Source: Bacillota bacterium | GTDB taxonomy: Bacteria > Bacillota_A > Clostridia > DSM-8532 | Length of the DNA: 22,157 nucleotides | Assembly: GCA_023424865.1 (NCBI GenBank) | Contig: JAFADM010000528.1 | Coordinates: 1-22,157, forward strand | Direction: 5' to 3' | In this document: one piece after another, positions 20,742 to 22,157 of the stretch | How positions within the stretch are numbered: position 1 is the stretch's first letter | How the letters are laid out: the number at the start of each line of letters is the position of its first letter | Notes under the pieces: generated by a model | What the model saw: only the letters and a program-made list of their open reading frames with translations | Told to the model about the DNA's origin: nothing | Databases searched by the model: none | Translations under genes and position numbers: made by a program

Positions 20742-22157
20742 GCTCACACCCATGATGCAGCAGTATACGGAAATAAAGGGGCGTTACAAGGACTGCATTC
20801 TTTTTTACCGTTTGGGCGATTTTTATGAAATGTTTTTTGATGATGCCATCCTTGCCTCCCGTGAGCTTGAAATTACGCTTACGGGAAGGGATTGCGGCAT
20901 GGAAAGCCGGGCCCCCATGTGCGGGGTTCCCTATCATTCGGCTTATACCTATATCTCGCGCCTTATTGCCAAGGGCTATAAGGTGGCCATTTGTGATCAG
21001 ATGGAGGACCCCTCGGTAGCCAAGGGGATAGTCAAGAGGGATGTTTCCCGGGTTATTACTCCCGGCACCGTCACCGATCCCGCCATGCTGGAGGATAAGA
21101 AAAACAACTACATTTTATGCGTTTACTGCCAGCAGGCCTATTTCGGACTGGCTGCCGCCGATATTACCACCGGCGAATTTTACACTACCCAAATCACCTG
21201 GGGAAGCTCCATGAGAAAGCTCATTGACGAAGCGGCCCGGTATCACCCTTCCGAAATTGTTGTGAATGAAGCCCTGTATAATAAGCCCGAGTACAAGTCT
21301 CTTATCGAGGACTACCTGGGGCTTCACGGCTCCGTGCTTCGGGATGAGAGCTTCAATCTCGCCGCCGGCGGGGCTAAAATTGAAGAAATAACAGGGAAAA
21401 ATCCTCTGACCGGACTGGAGCTTGCCGCCTGCGCCTCTGGTGCGCTTCTTTCCTACCTGGAGGAAACCCAGAAGGTGAATTTAACCCATATTGAAAGCGT
21501 CCAGCCCTACAAAATCGAGCAGTACATGATCATCGACAGCGCCTCCCGGCGAAATCTTGAAATTACGGAAACCCTGAGAGACGCAAAAAAGAGGGGATCC
21601 CTGCTCTGGGTTATGGATAAAACCGCAACCGCCATGGGGGGAAGGAAGCTTCGCCACTGGCTGGAGCAGCCCCTTTTGGATACGGAGGAAATTAACTGGC
21701 GGCTTGATGCCGTTTCCGAGCTCAAGGAAGGCTTTATGGTGAGAAACGAGCTTATGGAGCTTATGACCGGCGTGTATGATATTGAACGCCTTTCCTCCAA
21801 GCTCATTTTCGGTACCGTTAATGCAAGGGATCTGGTTTCCTTAAAAAGCTCCCTTGGAAAGCTGCCTTACATAAAAGAACGGGCCCAGGCCCTAACCTCT
21901 GGCCATATCCGCTGCCTTGGGGAGCGCATGGATCTGATGGAGGATGTATGCGCCCTTGTTGAGGAGGCCCTTTTGGAGGAGCCACCCCTGTCCGTAAAGG
22001 AAGGGGGCATTATCCGTGAAGGCTATCATCCCGATGTGGATACCTATCGAAGAGCCACCACCGACGGCAAGATGTGGATTGCACAGCTGGAAGCCTCCGA
22101 GCGTGAACGCACCGGCATCAAGAGCCTTAAAATACGCTACAATGAAAATTTCGGCTA
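20734..22157 (+). CDS. mutS: DNA mismatch repair protein MutS, 5' part
   Basis: About 474 codons remain open to the window edge, so the ATPase and dimerisation regions lie outside. The start is GTG, giving MAKLTPMMQQYTEIK, which aligns with the usual MutS N-terminus; GGAAAGGAAG lies upstream inside miaB. The mismatch-binding Phe-x-Glu is present (GDFYEMFF, Phe30 and Glu32), followed by the connector domain (GVPYHSAYTYISRLI; AKGYKVAICDQMEDP) and the lever/core region with RRNLEITETLRD and RGSLLWVMDKTATAMGGRKLRHWLEQPLL. MutS recognises mismatches and small loops and recruits MutL. It overlaps miaB by 8 nt, indicating one transcript and coupled translation. Confidence 0.97.
   Translation, partial: MAKLTPMMQQYTEIKGRYKDCILFYRLGDFYEMFFDDAILASRELEITLTGRDCGMESRAPMCGVPYHSAYTYISRLIAKGYKVAICDQMEDPSVAKGIVKRDVSRVITPGTVTDPAMLEDKKNNYILCVYCQQAYFGLAAADITTGEFYTTQITWGSSMRKLIDEAARYHPSEIVVNEALYNKPEYKSLIEDYLGLHGSVLRDESFNLAAGGAKIEEITGKNPLTGLELAACASGALLSYLEETQKVNLTHIESVQPYKIEQYMIIDSASRRNLEITETLRDAKKRGSLLWVMDKTATAMGGRKLRHWLEQPLLDTEEINWRLDAVSELKEGFMVRNELMELMTGVYDIERLSSKLIFGTVNARDLVSLKSSLGKLPYIKERAQALTSGHIRCLGERMDLMEDVCALVEEALLEEPPLSVKEGGIIREGYHPDVDTYRRATTDGKMWIAQLEASERERTGIKSLKIRYNENFG

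Noticed and set aside
1..22157. CRISPR array, insertion sequence, prophage, tRNA or rRNA
   Set aside because: No regularly spaced repeats, transposase or integrase motifs, and no cloverleaf or conserved rRNA sequence were seen on either strand.

Overview
The window reads as chromosomal DNA of a low-to-mid GC anaerobic Firmicute, most likely class Clostridia (Lachnospiraceae-like). The evidence is strong AGGAGG-type ribosome binding sites, frequent TTG and GTG starts, an overlapping miaB-mutS pair of Firmicute type, a soluble chemoreceptor-like protein, a GH31 alpha-xylosidase, a diguanylate cyclase and an OmpR-type two-component system. There are no rRNA or tRNA genes, no insertion sequence and no CRISPR array. 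Almost all of the window is intact coding sequence; the only gene cut by an edge is mutS at the right end.

Layout, left to right. (1) 1-2134: a Bax-inhibitor-1 membrane protein, its terminator, a structured repeat, and a soluble protein that joins a short chemoreceptor hairpin to a C-terminal Cache-like sensor. (2) 2166-5115, minus strand: an MFS exporter, a small chloramphenicol-phosphotransferase-like P-loop kinase of lower GC, and an M42 aminopeptidase. (3) 5116-7859: a long regulatory gap and a GH31 alpha-xylosidase whose promoter carries a perfect palindrome over the -35 element. (4) 7860-8046: a second copy of the structured repeat, in opposite orientation, next to a 24-bp-stem bidirectional terminator. 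(5) 8047-9822, minus: a large HTH regulator fused to a papain/C39-like (BtrH-type) domain that lacks the expected His. (6) 9955-17002: a divergent envelope-sensing locus. The minus strand encodes an FtsX/MacB-like permease, its ATPase and a kinase-less membrane protein with about ten PASTA repeats. The plus strand encodes a response regulator and a histidine kinase. The 266-bp gap between the arms holds two sets of 11-bp tandem repeats, each pointing toward one arm. (7) 16995-18155, minus: a membrane diguanylate cyclase overlapping the kinase gene tail to tail. (8) 18403-18990, minus: an acidic repeat protein of unknown role. (9) 19239-22157: miaB and the first two thirds of mutS.

The most interesting system is region 6. 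A sensor kinase and response regulator appear to control themselves and a permease-ATPase-PASTA operon through shared binding repeats. PASTA domains bind peptidoglycan fragments or beta-lactams in other proteins, so a cell-wall surveillance or antibiotic-response module is a reasonable inference, but nothing in the DNA proves the ligand. The second candidate novelty is the pair of near-identical structured repeats, each immediately downstream of a Rho-independent terminator.
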